A DNA stretch of 64,000 bases from Streptomyces sp. V4I2 (lineage in GTDB: Bacteria; Actinomycetota; Actinomycetes; Streptomycetales; Streptomycetaceae): NCBI RefSeq assembly GCF_030817655.1, contig NZ_JAUSZM010000003.1, positions 2,790,001 through 2,854,000 of the forward strand. Reading direction: 5' to 3'. The notes under the pieces were generated by a model that saw nothing but the letters and a program-made list of their open reading frames with translations, was not told where the DNA came from and ran no database searches. Below are positions 26,364 to 35,571 of the stretch, piece after piece. The position numbers and the translations under genes are program-made. Every line of letters begins with the position of its first letter. Position 1 is the first letter of the stretch.

Positions 26364-28535
26364 TTACGTGGGCTTGGTGCGAGCCCTCGCGACCTGGCTG
26401 AGCACCTGCTGGAGCACCTCGCTGCCGGGCGGCACGAGCGAGGGCTCGTACGTCCAGGCATGCCCGACCCACGGGTCGGCCAGGTGGTCGTCGGGCACCG
26501 GGGTGAGCCGCAGCAGCGAACGCCACAGCGGGTCGAGCAACGGGCCGTAGCCGGCGGCTTCCTCACGGTCCGCGACCATCATCAGGTGGACGCCGACGGC
26601 CGGGCCCTCGTCCGCGAGGTAGCGGAGCTGGGTCACGGCGCGGTCGTCGAAGCCGTGCGGGAAGTCGTTCACGATCAGCAGTTGCTCGGCGGTGTCGAGG
26701 CCGGGCGGCAGCGAGTCGGCTGCTCCCGCGCGCACCGCCATCTGCACCAGGTCGACGCGCTCGGTGAGCCGCGTCAGGACGTCCGCCACGCCTGCCGCCC
26801 CCATGGCGGGCGGGGCTGCGAGCACGCCCGTCCGCACCAGCGGGGCGAGCGCCTGCGCCGCCGAACCGGCGGGGTCGATGACGTGCACGGTGAACTCGCC
26901 CGCCGGGTGGACGGCGAGCAGCCGCGCCGCGTGCGCCACCGCCGTCTCCATCGCGAGGCGTCCCAGGTCGTGGGAGTCGGTGAACGAGCCGCCGAGTGAT
27001 CCGGCGCGCCCGCTGTCGATCCACAGACCGCGCTCCAGCGGCAGGCGGACCAGCAACGGTATGCGCAGCTCGGGGGCCTCCGCCAGGTGAAGATCGCCCA
27101 TGCGCAGGGCCATCGGCACCTCCATCGGCACGCGGTAGCCGTGCCACACGGGGTTGTCCCAGCGCGCATACGCCGGCGGCAGCGCGGGCTCCACGACCTC
27201 GGCCTCGGCGGTGAGCTGGGCGAGGTCCCGGTCGAGCACCGCTCTGGCCTGGTCGACGAGTTGGGCGTACTTGGCCCGGGCCGCCTCCCGCGCGGCGTCG
27301 CCCTGTCCGCCGAGTCGGCTGCGCGGGTCGGACAGGATCTGGTCGAGTTCCTTCTCCATCCGCGAGTCGGCGAAGTCGACGGCACTGCGGTACGCGGCCA
27401 TGGTGCGGGCCAGGTCCTCGAACATGCCCCACACCTGGTTGTAGAGCCGCTCGTCCATGGACCACCCGGCGGCGTCCCCCGCGACCGGCGGCTTGGCCTG
27501 CCCGGGCGGGGGCGGCTGCGGAGCCGCGCTCTGCCGACGCGGATGGGCGTAGTCGATGGGGGCGCCGGACGGCTGGGCGGCGGATGAGGAGTCCGCGGGT
27601 ACGGCCGCCCCCTGGGGCTGGCCGGGCTGCGGTGCGGCGGCCGCCGGGGTGCTCTGCGGGTCGTACGGAGAGGCGGGTTGTCGCGGTGTGCCGTAGGGCG
27701 GGGTGGGCTGCTGGGGAGCACCGGCCGCCGACGTGCCCTGCGGATCGTACGGAGAGGCGGGTTGCGACGGGACGCCGGGAGCCTGCGCGCCGTACGGAGA
27801 CGTGGGCTGCGGCGGGACGCCCGGAGCCTGGGCGCCGTACGGGGGCACCGGCTGGGGCGGTACGCCGCCGGAGGCGCCCTGGGTCGCGGGGCCGCCCTGG
27901 TCGCCGCCGAGGGCCGGTGCGGCCGGCCGGCGGGAGCGGTCGGGGTCGGTGGGGCGTGACGGGGCCGGGAGTGAGCGGGCCAGGCCCTGGGCCACCGCCT
28001 CGTTGATGCCGGTCGCCAGGTGGTGGGCCTCGGCCAGGCCCTGGTCGGTGAGGAGCTCGGCGAGCCCGCCGCCGTACCCCTGGCCGACCGCACGCACCTT
28101 CCAGGCGCCCTGGCGGCGGTAGAACTCCAGGGCGACGACGGCCGACTCGGCGTCCAGACCGGTGATCGTGTAGCTGGCGAGCTCGGTGCCGTCGAGGTCG
28201 GTGACCGCGACGAACGGGGCGGCGACGACGCCGAAGCTCGCTGGTCCTGCCCCGCCCGCCGCGGGCAGGGCGAGCAGCACATCGACCCGGTGCACGGCCT
28301 CCGGCACGGCGCCGAGGTCGACCGCGAGGCGGTGGTCGGCGGCCGCCTGACGGGAGACCTCGAGCCCCGGCAGCGTGGGGGCGCCCGGGTGGGCGACCCA
28401 CTCGACGCCGGGCACCCTGCCGTGCTCGTCGCCGAGCGTGGCCCCCACCACGATCGGCGTGCCGGCCGCGATCCGAACCTCGAGACGGGCCTGTGAGAGC
28501 GGGTGATTCTGCCCTCGCACCAGCTCGGCCGTCAT
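26364..28535 (-). CDS. TerD-domain protein fused to a Pro-rich linker and FtsK-like domain
   Basis: The protein has 723 residues. Residues 1-180 form a TerD (CABP) domain ending ALEFYRRQGAWKVRAVGQGY. Residues about 195-355 are a Pro/Gln/Ala-rich linker with repeated units of the form PYGAQAPGVPPQP and SPYDPQ. Residues 365-723 are a helical then alpha/beta region with an FtsK/SpoIIIE-like look (IPLLVRLPLERGLWIDS, LLIVNDFPHGFDDRAVTQLR, GVHLMMVADREEA), but I find no intact Walker A. The RBS GGGGAGAAGG precedes the ATG. It sits 50 bases after a plain TerD gene, probably in one operon. The role is unknown; TerD proteins are linked to stress and chemical defence. Confidence 0.85.
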   Translation of the reverse strand: MTAELVRGQNHPLSQARLEVRIAAGTPIVVGATLGDEHGRVPGVEWVAHPGAPTLPGLEVSRQAAADHRLAVDLGAVPEAVHRVDVLLALPAAGGAGPASFGVVAAPFVAVTDLDGTELASYTITGLDAESAVVALEFYRRQGAWKVRAVGQGYGGGLAELLTDQGLAEAHHLATGINEAVAQGLARSLPAPSRPTDPDRSRRPAAPALGGDQGGPATQGASGGVPPQPVPPYGAQAPGVPPQPTSPYGAQAPGVPSQPASPYDPQGTSAAGAPQQPTPPYGTPRQPASPYDPQSTPAAAAPQPGQPQGAAVPADSSSAAQPSGAPIDYAHPRRQSAAPQPPPPGQAKPPVAGDAAGWSMDERLYNQVWGMFEDLARTMAAYRSAVDFADSRMEKELDQILSDPRSRLGGQGDAAREAARAKYAQLVDQARAVLDRDLAQLTAEAEVVEPALPPAYARWDNPVWHGYRVPMEVPMALRMGDLHLAEAPELRIPLLVRLPLERGLWIDSGRAGSLGGSFTDSHDLGRLAMETAVAHAARLLAVHPAGEFTVHVIDPAGSAAQALAPLVRTGVLAAPPAMGAAGVADVLTRLTERVDLVQMAVRAGAADSLPPGLDTAEQLLIVNDFPHGFDDRAVTQLRYLADEGPAVGVHLMMVADREEAAGYGPLLDPLWRSLLRLTPVPDDHLADPWVGHAWTYEPSLVPPGSEVLQQVLSQVARARTKPT

Positions 28536-28584
28536 CGCCTTCTCCCCCTGTGTCGATGTGTCGCGTGCTGCCCGCCGTGCTGTC

Positions 28585-29196
28585 CTACAGGTGCGGCAGG
28601 ATCGCCGGCATCAGGTCCTGGAACGTGCGGCCGTTGGCCGGAGTGCCGAGGGCCGTCATCGTCCAGCCCGGGCCCGTGCGGTGCACCTTGGCCATGATCT
28701 GGGCCGTGTACGCGCCGCCGCCCGCGAGTGTGTAGCGGGCGAGTTCCTGGCCGTTGGTCTCGTCGACCAGGCGGCAGAACGCGTTCTGCACCTCCTGGAA
28801 GGTCTGGCCCGTGAAGGAGTTCACGGTGAAGACGATCTGGTCGATGTGGACCGGCACCCGCGCCAGGTCGACGAGGATCGACTCGTCGTCGCCGCCCTGG
28901 CCCACGCCGCCGACCAGGTTGTCGCCGGTGTGGCGCACCGAGCCGTCGTCGCTCACCAGGTGGCGGAAGAAGACGACGTCGACCGGCTGCTTGTCCGCGA
29001 ACAGAACGGCCGAGGCATCGAGATCGACCTCCCGGGTGCGCGAGCCGAACAGGCCGCGCCGGGGGGCCGCCTGCCAGCCGAGACCCATGCGCACCGCCGT
29101 CAGCGTGCCGCCGTCACGCTTCTGCAGACTGATGGCCTGACCCTTGGTCAGATTGACGCCGCCGCCGGGCGCGCCGCCCTTGGATACGTCCACCAC
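28585..29196 (-). CDS. TerD-family stress protein
   Basis: The GTG at 29196, 8 bases after AGGGG, is preferred over the in-frame GTG at 29268, which overlaps the promoter. The 203-residue product has the TerD fold: VNLTKGQAISLQKRDGGTLT, then LDASAVLFADKQPVDVVFF, acidic Ca2+-binding loops (GDDESILVDLARVP) and NSFTGQTFQEVQNAFCRLVD. Family members bind calcium and respond to oxidative, tellurite or DNA-damage stress. A damage-type promoter (29252-29274) lies 56 bases upstream, and the TerD-FtsK-like gene follows. Confidence 0.92.
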   Translation of the reverse strand: MVDVSKGGAPGGGVNLTKGQAISLQKRDGGTLTAVRMGLGWQAAPRRGLFGSRTREVDLDASAVLFADKQPVDVVFFRHLVSDDGSVRHTGDNLVGGVGQGGDDESILVDLARVPVHIDQIVFTVNSFTGQTFQEVQNAFCRLVDETNGQELARYTLAGGGAYTAQIMAKVHRTGPGWTMTALGTPANGRTFQDLMPAILPHL

Positions 29197-29251
29197 GGGC
29201 TGGTCCCCTCTCGTATTTCCCCTGTTGCCGCGGGATCCGCGGATGACCAGA

Positions 29252-29274
29252 ACCCTACGCACGGCCACTGACAG
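29252..29274 (-). promoter_or_regulatory. RecA-NDp/PafBC-type damage promoter of terD
   Basis: The minus-strand site is CTGTCAGTG, 8 bases, TAGGGT: one mismatch to the motif. It predicts damage-inducible expression of the two TerD genes. Confidence 0.65.
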
Positions 29275-29333
29275 TGCCGTACCCCGGTCCGCACTTTGTG
29301 TCGGTCTTGCAACACAGGGCGTATGCGCGGGAG

Positions 29334-31463
29334 TCAGGCCAGGCCGGCCTCCTTCATCTGGCGGAGTTCCTTCTTCATTTCGGAGACCTCGTCGCGCAGT
29401 CGGGCGGCGATCTCGAACTGGAGGTCGGCGGCGGCGGCGCGCATCCGCTCGGTCATCTCCTCGATCTGCTCGGCGAGCTCGGCCGCGGGGCGGTCGGTCG
29501 GCACCGTCTCCTTCGCCTTGCCCTTGGCGGCCTTGGCCGCCTTGCTGCCGAGGGCGGGCACGGGAGCCTTGGCACCCTTGCCCTCCTTCAGCTTGCGGTA
29601 GCCGGAACCGAGCAGCTGCTCGGTGTCGACGTCCTCGCGGGCGATCTGCGCGACGATGTCGTTGATCTTCTTGCGGAGCGGCTGGGGGTCGATGCCCCGC
29701 TCCGTGTTGTACGCGACCTGCTTCTCCCGGCGGCGGTTGGTCTCCTCGATGGCCTTCTCCATCGCCGGGGTGATCTTGTCGGCGTACATGTGGACCTGGC
29801 CGGAGACATTGCGCGCCGCGCGGCCGATGGTCTGGATGAGGGAGGTGCCCGAGCGCAGGAAGCCCTCCTTGTCGGCGTCGAGGATCGCCACCAGGGACAC
29901 CTCGGGCAGGTCGAGGCCCTCGCGCAGGAGGTTGATGCCGACCAGGACGTCGAACTCGCCGGACCGCAGCTCGCGCAGCAGCTCGACCCGGCGCAGGGTG
30001 TCGACGTCGCTGTGCAGGTAGCGCACCTGGATGCCGAGCTCCAGGAAGTAGTCGGTGAGGTCCTCGGACATCTTCTTGGTGAGGGTGGTGACCAGGACGC
30101 GCTCGTCCTTCTCGGTGCGCTTGCGGATTTCGTGCACCAGGTCGTCGATCTGACCCTCGGTGGGCTTGACGATGACCTCGGGGTCGATCAGACCGGTGGG
30201 GCGGATGATCTGTTCGACGGCGCCGTCACCGCGCGAGAGCTCGTACTTGCCCGGGGTCGCGGACAGGTAGACGGTCTGGCCGATGCGCTTTTGGAACTCC
30301 TCCCACTTCAGCGGGCGGTTGTCCAGCGCGGAGGGCAGCCGGAAGCCGTGGTCGACAAGGGTGCGCTTGCGGGCGGCATCGCCCTCGTACATGGCGCCGA
30401 TCTGCGGGACGGTGACATGGGACTCGTCGATGACGAGCAGGAAGTCGTCCGGGAAGTAGTCCAGCAGGGTGTTCGGCGGGGAGCCGGGCTCGCGGCCGTC
30501 GAAGTGCATCGAGTAGTTCTCGACTCCGGAGCAGGAGCCGATCTGGCGGAGCATCTCGAGGTCGTACGTCGTGCGCATGCGCAGCCGCTGGGCCTCCAGG
30601 AGCTTGCCCTGCTTCTCCAACTCGGCCAGGCGCTCGCCGAGCTCCTTCTCGATGTCGTTGACGGCCCGCTCCAGGCGCTCGGGGCCCGCGATGTAGTGGG
30701 AGGCCGGGAAGACGTACAGCTGCTCGTCGTCGCTGATGATCTCGCCGGTGAGCGGGTGGAGGGTGGACAGGGCCTCGATCTCGTCGCCGAACATCTCGAT
30801 GCGGACGGCGAGCTCCTCGTAGACCGGGAAGATCTCGATGGTGTCGCCGCGGACGCGGAAGGTGCCGCGGCTGAACGCCATGTCGTTGCGCGTGTACTGG
30901 ATGTCCACGAAGCGGCGCAGCAGCTGGTCGCGGTCGATCTCCTCGCCGACCTTGAGGGGGACCATGCGGTCCACGTACTCCTGCGGAGTACCGAGACCGT
31001 AGATGCAGGAGACCGAGGCGACCACGACGACGTCGCGGCGGGTGAGGAGCGAGTTGGTCGCGGAGTGGCGCAGCCGCTCGACCTCCTCGTTGACCGAGGA
31101 GTCCTTCTCGATGTAGGTGTCCGACTGCGGGACGTACGCCTCGGGCTGGTAGTAGTCGTAGTACGAGACGAAGTACTCGACGGCGTTGTTCGGCAGCAGC
31201 TCCCGGAACTCGTTGGCCAGCTGGGCGGCCAGCGTTTTGTTCGGCGCCATCACGAGGGTGGGGCGCTGGAGCTTCTCGATCATCCACGCGGTGGTGGCGG
31301 ACTTGCCGGTGCCGGTCGCGCCGAGCAGGACGACGTCCTTCTCACCGGCCTCGATGCGCCGGGCGAGCTCGGCGATGGCCGCGGGCTGGTCGCCGCTGGG
31401 CTGGTACGGGCTGACGACCTCGAAAGGCGCCACCGTGCGTTCGATGTGGGAAACGGGCCGCAT
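29334..31463 (-). CDS. uvrB: Excinuclease ABC subunit B
   Basis: The ATG at 31463 gives [20 protein letters not shown], the start of other Streptomyces UvrB proteins, and 709 residues. Helicase motifs are intact: Walker [10 protein letters not shown], beta-hairpin [24 protein letters not shown]-like [10 protein letters not shown] and motif [11 protein letters not shown]. The C-terminal UVR motif ([20 protein letters not shown]) binds UvrA/UvrC. A Lys/Ala-rich segment ([16 protein letters not shown]) precedes it. UvrB verifies damage and positions UvrC for incision. The damage promoter at 31471-31493 lies directly before the start. Confidence 0.97.
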   Translation of the reverse strand: MRPVSHIERTVAPFEVVSPYQPSGDQPAAIAELARRIEAGEKDVVLLGATGTGKSATTAWMIEKLQRPTLVMAPNKTLAAQLANEFRELLPNNAVEYFVSYYDYYQPEAYVPQSDTYIEKDSSVNEEVERLRHSATNSLLTRRDVVVVASVSCIYGLGTPQEYVDRMVPLKVGEEIDRDQLLRRFVDIQYTRNDMAFSRGTFRVRGDTIEIFPVYEELAVRIEMFGDEIEALSTLHPLTGEIISDDEQLYVFPASHYIAGPERLERAVNDIEKELGERLAELEKQGKLLEAQRLRMRTTYDLEMLRQIGSCSGVENYSMHFDGREPGSPPNTLLDYFPDDFLLVIDESHVTVPQIGAMYEGDAARKRTLVDHGFRLPSALDNRPLKWEEFQKRIGQTVYLSATPGKYELSRGDGAVEQIIRPTGLIDPEVIVKPTEGQIDDLVHEIRKRTEKDERVLVTTLTKKMSEDLTDYFLELGIQVRYLHSDVDTLRRVELLRELRSGEFDVLVGINLLREGLDLPEVSLVAILDADKEGFLRSGTSLIQTIGRAARNVSGQVHMYADKITPAMEKAIEETNRRREKQVAYNTERGIDPQPLRKKINDIVAQIAREDVDTEQLLGSGYRKLKEGKGAKAPVPALGSKAAKAAKGKAKETVPTDRPAAELAEQIEEMTERMRAAAADLQFEIAARLRDEVSEMKKELRQMKEAGLA

Positions 31464-31470
31464 GTCATCA

Positions 31471-31493
31471 ACCGTACGACCCCCCACTGACAA
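31471..31493 (-). promoter_or_regulatory. RecA-NDp/PafBC-type damage promoter of uvrB
   Basis: The minus strand reads TTGTCAGTG, 8 bases, TACGGT, a perfect match to the motif. The -10 box ends 7 bases before the ATG at 31463, so the mRNA is leaderless. Confidence 0.82.
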
Positions 31494-31501
31494 CGCGGCC
31501 C

Positions 31502-31589
31502 GATCAGCGGTTTTGCAGGGTGCGAGGCCCCGGTGGCCCGGGCCGGATCAGCGGTTCTGCGGGGTGCGGGAGTCCCGGTGGGCCGGATT
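31502..31589. repeat. 44-bp imperfect tandem duplication over the MHYT gene stop
   Basis: GATCAGCGGTTTTGCAGGG at 31502 recurs as GATCAGCGGTTCTGCGGGG at 31546, and similarity continues for about 44 bases. Each copy carries the complement of a TGA stop codon; the inner one ends the MHYT protein. Confidence 0.8.
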
Positions 31590-32417
31590 CCGGCGGGTGC
31601 GGAGGGAGGGGCGGCGGGCGGCGGGGTGGGAGACCAGCTCGCGGGCGGGGACACCCGGCTTGTTCTCGACCGGGGTCCAGACGGGCTTCCCCATGACCAT
31701 CAGCGGGTCGAACATCACGACGACTGCCGCGAGGAGCAGGAAGGCGAGCGGGCCGATCATCATGGGCGCCAGCAGGGAGGCTGCCGAGTCGCCCCCGGTG
31801 GGGGCCGTGGACCTGTGCAGATGGACGCTGAGGGCGGCCATGCCCGTGTAGTGCATACCGGTCACGGCGAGCCCCATGACGAGGCTCGCGCCCACGCTCC
31901 ACAGGAAGCCCCGCACCTGTCCGGCGGCCCACAGGGCGACGGTGGCGGCGACGACCGCTATGACGACGGAGGCGGCCACGGTGAGGGTGTTGTACTCCAG
32001 CTTGCCGTTGAGACGCATGCCGGCCATGCCCAGGTAGTGCATCGAGGCGATGCCCAGGCCGGTGATGGCACCACCGGTCATCAGGGCCGTTCCCTTCGCC
32101 CCCCGGTAGCCGACGATGAAGATCCCGATGCCCACCATGACGACGGCGACGCCCAGACTCGCGAACGTCATCGCCCGGTCGTAGTGGATCGGTGCCTGCT
32201 CGACCTTGAAGCCCATCATCGCGATGAAGTGCATGGTCCAGATGCCCGAACCGATCGCGGCCGCGCCGAGGGCGAGCCAGCCGGGCCGCCAGGAGTTGCT
32301 GACCAGCATGGATCTGGTGGTGCAGCGCAGGCCGAGGGCCCCGCCCAGGCAGGCCATGAGGTAGGCCACCAGCGGTGTGACGAGTCCGTAGCTGAATCCG
32401 TCGACCGTGCCTTGCAT
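31548..32417 (-). CDS. MHYT-domain integral membrane protein
   Basis: The product has 289 residues and seven predicted membrane spans. Three copies of the M-H-x-x-x-M motif are visible: WTMHFIAMMGF, ASMHYLGMAGM and TGMHYTGMAAL, as in the MHYT domain, thought to bind copper and sense O2, CO or NO. No GGDEF, EAL or kinase domain follows; instead a hydrophilic tail of about 45 residues ends the protein, so it may act as a sensor or stand-alone transporter-like protein. It is transcribed toward uvrB's promoter. Confidence 0.92.
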   Translation of the reverse strand: MQGTVDGFSYGLVTPLVAYLMACLGGALGLRCTTRSMLVSNSWRPGWLALGAAAIGSGIWTMHFIAMMGFKVEQAPIHYDRAMTFASLGVAVVMVGIGIFIVGYRGAKGTALMTGGAITGLGIASMHYLGMAGMRLNGKLEYNTLTVAASVVIAVVAATVALWAAGQVRGFLWSVGASLVMGLAVTGMHYTGMAALSVHLHRSTAPTGGDSAASLLAPMMIGPLAFLLLAAVVVMFDPLMVMGKPVWTPVENKPGVPARELVSHPAARRPSLRTRRNPAHRDSRTPQNR

Positions 32418-32697
32418 GCGCGGCTACCCTTCCGCCCTCTTGCTTCCCGGAAATCCCTGATGTGCGCCCCTTCCCAGGACCGCCCGAGCGGTCAGGGTTG
32501 ACGCAGAGAGTATGACTCCCACCGGAATGGTCGAACGATTTTCCGGCAAAGAAACACGGCCTTGCCCCAGTTGTGCGGCATCAGTGAGCGGACTCGGGAC
32601 AACCTCGTTCAACTTGTGGCCATTCTGCACCCGCCTACTGTTGACCCTCTGCTGTCACAGTTGTGCTGTCCGTGATCGCTCGACGCGAGGAGTACGC

Positions 32698-33573
32698 ATG
32701 CACGCGCGCGCACTTGCCGCCACGACCACCGCACTCCTGGGAACCGCCGCCTTCTTGCTTCCCCCTTCCGACGTCCGGGCCGACGAGGACGGCAAGCAGC
32801 CCACGGTCATCGCCCATCGGGGCGCCTCCGCCCACGCGCCCGAGAACACCCTGGCAGCCGTCGACAAGGCAGCCCAGCTGGGCATCGACTGGGTCGAGAA
32901 CGACGTCCAGCGCACCAAGGACGGCGAACTCGTCGTCCTCCACGACGACAATCTGCGGCGCACCACCGACGTCGAGGAGGTCTTCCCCGACCGGGCGCCA
33001 TGGAAGGTGCGGGACTTCACCTCCGCCGAGATCGCGCGGCTCGACGCGGGGAGCTGGTTCGGCCACGCGTACGCGGACGCACGCGTGCCCACGCTCAAGC
33101 AGTACGTGCGCCGCGTCGAGGTCCACCATCAGAAGCTGCTCCTGGAGATCAAGAACCCGGACCTGTACCCGGGCATCGAGGGCCAGACCCTCAAGGTCCT
33201 CGGCAACGAGGGCTGGCTCGACCGGCAACACCTCGCGGGTCGGCTGATCGTGCAGAGCTTCGATGCGGCCAGCGTGCGCGCGGTCCACGAACTGAAGCCC
33301 GGCGTCAAGACGGGTTTCCTCGGTACGCCGCCGGTGGCGGACCTGTCCGCGTACGCGGCCTTCGCGGACCAGATCAACCCCTCGTACGGCTCTCTTTCCA
33401 AGGGATACGTCTCCGCCGTCCACGCCTTCACAGGTCCGCACGGCAGGCCGCTGGAGGTCTTCACCTGGACCGTGGACACCGCGGCCGCGGCCCGTCTGGT
33501 CGCCGGGTACGGCGTCGACGGGGTCATCACCAACAAGCCGGACGTGGTACGCGCCGCGCTGCGCGGGTTGTGA
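32698..33573 (+). CDS. Secreted glycerophosphodiester phosphodiesterase
   Basis: The ATG at 32698 follows GAGGAG. The 291-residue protein starts with a signal peptide (MHARALAATTTALLGTAAFL, cleavage near VRA-DED). The GDPD domain has VIAHRGASAHAPENTLAAVD with the catalytic His/Arg, ENDVQRTKDGELVVLHDDNL with metal-binding Glu/Asp and the second catalytic His, LLEIKNP, and TWTVDTAAAARLVAGYGVDG. It releases glycerol-3-phosphate from phospholipid headgroups or teichoic acids outside the cell. Homologues are PhoP-controlled, but I find no convincing PHO box here. Confidence 0.93.
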   Translation: MHARALAATTTALLGTAAFLLPPSDVRADEDGKQPTVIAHRGASAHAPENTLAAVDKAAQLGIDWVENDVQRTKDGELVVLHDDNLRRTTDVEEVFPDRAPWKVRDFTSAEIARLDAGSWFGHAYADARVPTLKQYVRRVEVHHQKLLLEIKNPDLYPGIEGQTLKVLGNEGWLDRQHLAGRLIVQSFDAASVRAVHELKPGVKTGFLGTPPVADLSAYAAFADQINPSYGSLSKGYVSAVHAFTGPHGRPLEVFTWTVDTAAAARLVAGYGVDGVITNKPDVVRAALRGL

Positions 33574-33621
33574 AACCCCGGCCGGCCGGGGGCCTCGGAT
33601 CCCCGGCCACTTCCCCGGGCG

Positions 33622-33644
33622 TTGTCAGTGGCGGGTCGTACGGT
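33622..33644 (+). promoter_or_regulatory. RecA-NDp/PafBC-type damage promoter of ogt
   Basis: TTGTCAGTG, 8 bases, TACGGT, a perfect match. The -10 box ends 7 bases before the ATG at 33652, as at uvrB. Confidence 0.82.
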
Positions 33645-33651
33645 GGGGCGC

Positions 33652-34206
33652 ATGAACAGCCATGGGCAGGACGAGCAGCAGGTCGTGTGGGCCGTCGTCG
33701 CCACCGACATCGGTCCGCTGCTGCTGGCCGCGACCCGCGAGGGTCTGGTCAACGTGGTGTTCCACGCCACGGACGCGGTCCGCGACAAGGCGCTGGACCG
33801 GCTCGCGTCCCGGCTGGGCGGCGAGCCCGTCGAGGCGCCCGGCTCCCCGCTGCTGGCGGAGGCGATACGCCAGGTGAAGGCGTACTTCGCGGGTGAGCGG
33901 CACGACTTCGAGCTGCCGCTGGACTGGTCGCTGATCTCGGGCTTCAACCGGCAGGTGCTGCGCGAGCTGGCCTCCGGCGTCTCGTTCGGCAAGGTGGTCG
34001 GGTACGGCGATCTGGCCGGGCGCGTGGGGCAGCCGGGCGCTGCCCAGGCGGTGGGCGTGGCGATGGGGTCCAATCCGCTGCCGGTCGTCGTGCCCTGTCA
34101 CCGGGTCGTGGAGAGCGACGGCGGTATCGGCGGGTTCGGGGGCGGCCTGGAGACCAAGCGGAAGCTGCTGGCACTGGAGGGCGTGCTGCCCGAGCCGCTG
34201 TTCTGA
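33652..34206 (+). CDS. ogt: Methylated-DNA--[protein]-cysteine S-methyltransferase
   Basis: This 184-residue suicide enzyme removes O6-alkyl groups from guanine. The active-site motif VVVPCHRVV carries the acceptor Cys. The winged-helix DNA-binding part (FNRQVLRELASGVSFGKVVG with YGDLAGRVGQPGAAQAVGVA) precedes it. The N-terminal 75 residues are the usual divergent domain. The ATG at 33652 is fixed by the leaderless damage promoter; upstream in-frame codons overlap that promoter. A formaldehyde dehydrogenase follows 131 bp later on the same strand. Confidence 0.95.
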   Translation: MNSHGQDEQQVVWAVVATDIGPLLLAATREGLVNVVFHATDAVRDKALDRLASRLGGEPVEAPGSPLLAEAIRQVKAYFAGERHDFELPLDWSLISGFNRQVLRELASGVSFGKVVGYGDLAGRVGQPGAAQAVGVAMGSNPLPVVVPCHRVVESDGGIGGFGGGLETKRKLLALEGVLPEPLF

Positions 34207-34337
34207 GCGGTCGGGCGGCACGGCCCGCGCGACGACTGGCCGGAAGGCCGAGGCGGTAGCAGACTCCGCCATGCGCACAGCCGCTGGCATCCGACTGGCA
34301 TCCGTAAGACGCGGAGCCGAAGGGACGGCGATCACGC

Positions 34338-35564
34338 ATGAGCGGGAACAGGGCAGTCGCATATCTCAAGCCGGGCGCGGTGGAAGTAAGGACCATCGAC
34401 CACCCGACGCTGGAACTCCAGGACGGGCCGGGAGTCGCCACCGAGAACGTCGGCCGAAAGTGCCGGCACGGGGTGATCCTCAAGGTGCTCGCCAGCAACA
34501 TCTGCGGAAGCGACCAGCACATGGTGCGCGGGCGGACGACCGCGCCGGAGGGGCTGGTCCTCGGACACGAGATCACCGGAGAGGTCGTCGAACGGGGGCC
34601 GGACGTCGAGTTCATCGAGGTCGGCGACATCGTCTCCGTACCGTTCAACATCGCCTGCGGGCGATGCCGCAACTGCAAGGAGCGCAAGACCGGCATCTGT
34701 CTGAACGTCAACCCCGCCCGTCCGGGGGGGGCTTATGGCTATGTCGACATGGGTGGCTGGGTCGGCGGTCAGGCCGAGTACGCGCTGATCCCGTACGCGG
34801 ACTTCAACCTGCTGAAGTTCCCCGACCGGGACGAGGCGCGCGAGAAGCTGCTCGACCTGACCATGCTGTCGGACATCTTCCCGACCGGCTTCCACGGCGC
34901 GGTCACCGCCGGCGCGGGCGTCGGCTCGACGGTGTACGTCGCCGGGGCCGGACCGGTCGGCCTGGCCGCTGCCGCGTCGGCGCAGCTCCTGGGCGCCGCC
35001 GTGGTCATCGTGGGTGACCTCAACGCCGAGCGTCTCGCCCAGGCGCGCAGCTTCGGCTGCGAGACCGTCGACGTGTCGCGCGGAAGCGTGGAGGAGCAGA
35101 TCGCCGAGATCCTCGGAGAGCCCGAGGTGGATGCCGCGGTCGACGCGGTCGGCTTCGAGGCACGGGCCCACGGCAAGGACGCCCCGGAGGCGCCCGCGAC
35201 CGTCCTCAACTCGCTGATGGGCCTCACGCGCGCGGGCGGCGCCCTGGGCATCCCCGGGTTGTACGTCACGGACGACCCGGGCGGCGTCGACGAGGACGCC
35301 AGGAGCGGCACGTTGAAGGTGCGGTTGGGGCTCGGCTGGGCCAAGAGCCACCGCTTCACCACCGGACAGTGCCCGGTGATGACGTACAACCGGAGCCTGA
35401 TGATGGCGATCCTGCACGGGCGCGTGCACATCGCCAAGGCCGTCAACGCGACCGTCATCGGGATGGAGGACGCTCCGCGCGGTTACGCCGAGTTCGACCA
35501 GGGCGCGAGCCGCAAGTACGTGCTGAATCCGCACGGGGTGCTGGACGGCGTACGTCCGGTCTGA
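34338..35564 (+). CDS. fdhA: Glutathione-independent formaldehyde dehydrogenase (zinc MDR family)
   Basis: The 408-residue protein matches the Pseudomonas putida FdhA type rather than the mycothiol-dependent enzyme. Catalytic zinc ligands lie in ASNICGSDQHM and VLGHEITGEV. Structural zinc is bound by the four Cys of CGRCRNCKERKTGIC. NAD binds at VYVAGAGPVGLAAAASAQLL. It oxidises formaldehyde to formate, or dismutates aldehydes, without a thiol cofactor. Its position after ogt suggests a link to demethylation damage, but it has its own upstream region. A 42-bp palindromic terminator follows. Confidence 0.92.
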   Translation: MSGNRAVAYLKPGAVEVRTIDHPTLELQDGPGVATENVGRKCRHGVILKVLASNICGSDQHMVRGRTTAPEGLVLGHEITGEVVERGPDVEFIEVGDIVSVPFNIACGRCRNCKERKTGICLNVNPARPGGAYGYVDMGGWVGGQAEYALIPYADFNLLKFPDRDEAREKLLDLTMLSDIFPTGFHGAVTAGAGVGSTVYVAGAGPVGLAAAASAQLLGAAVVIVGDLNAERLAQARSFGCETVDVSRGSVEEQIAEILGEPEVDAAVDAVGFEARAHGKDAPEAPATVLNSLMGLTRAGGALGIPGLYVTDDPGGVDEDARSGTLKVRLGLGWAKSHRFTTGQCPVMTYNRSLMMAILHGRVHIAKAVNATVIGMEDAPRGYAEFDQGASRKYVLNPHGVLDGVRPV

Positions 35565-35571
35565 CGTCGCT

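Noticed and set aside
32580..32690. Possible PHO box before the GDPD gene
   Set aside because: Only one GTTCAAC unit is seen and no second unit follows at 11 bases, so it does not meet the direct-repeat rule.
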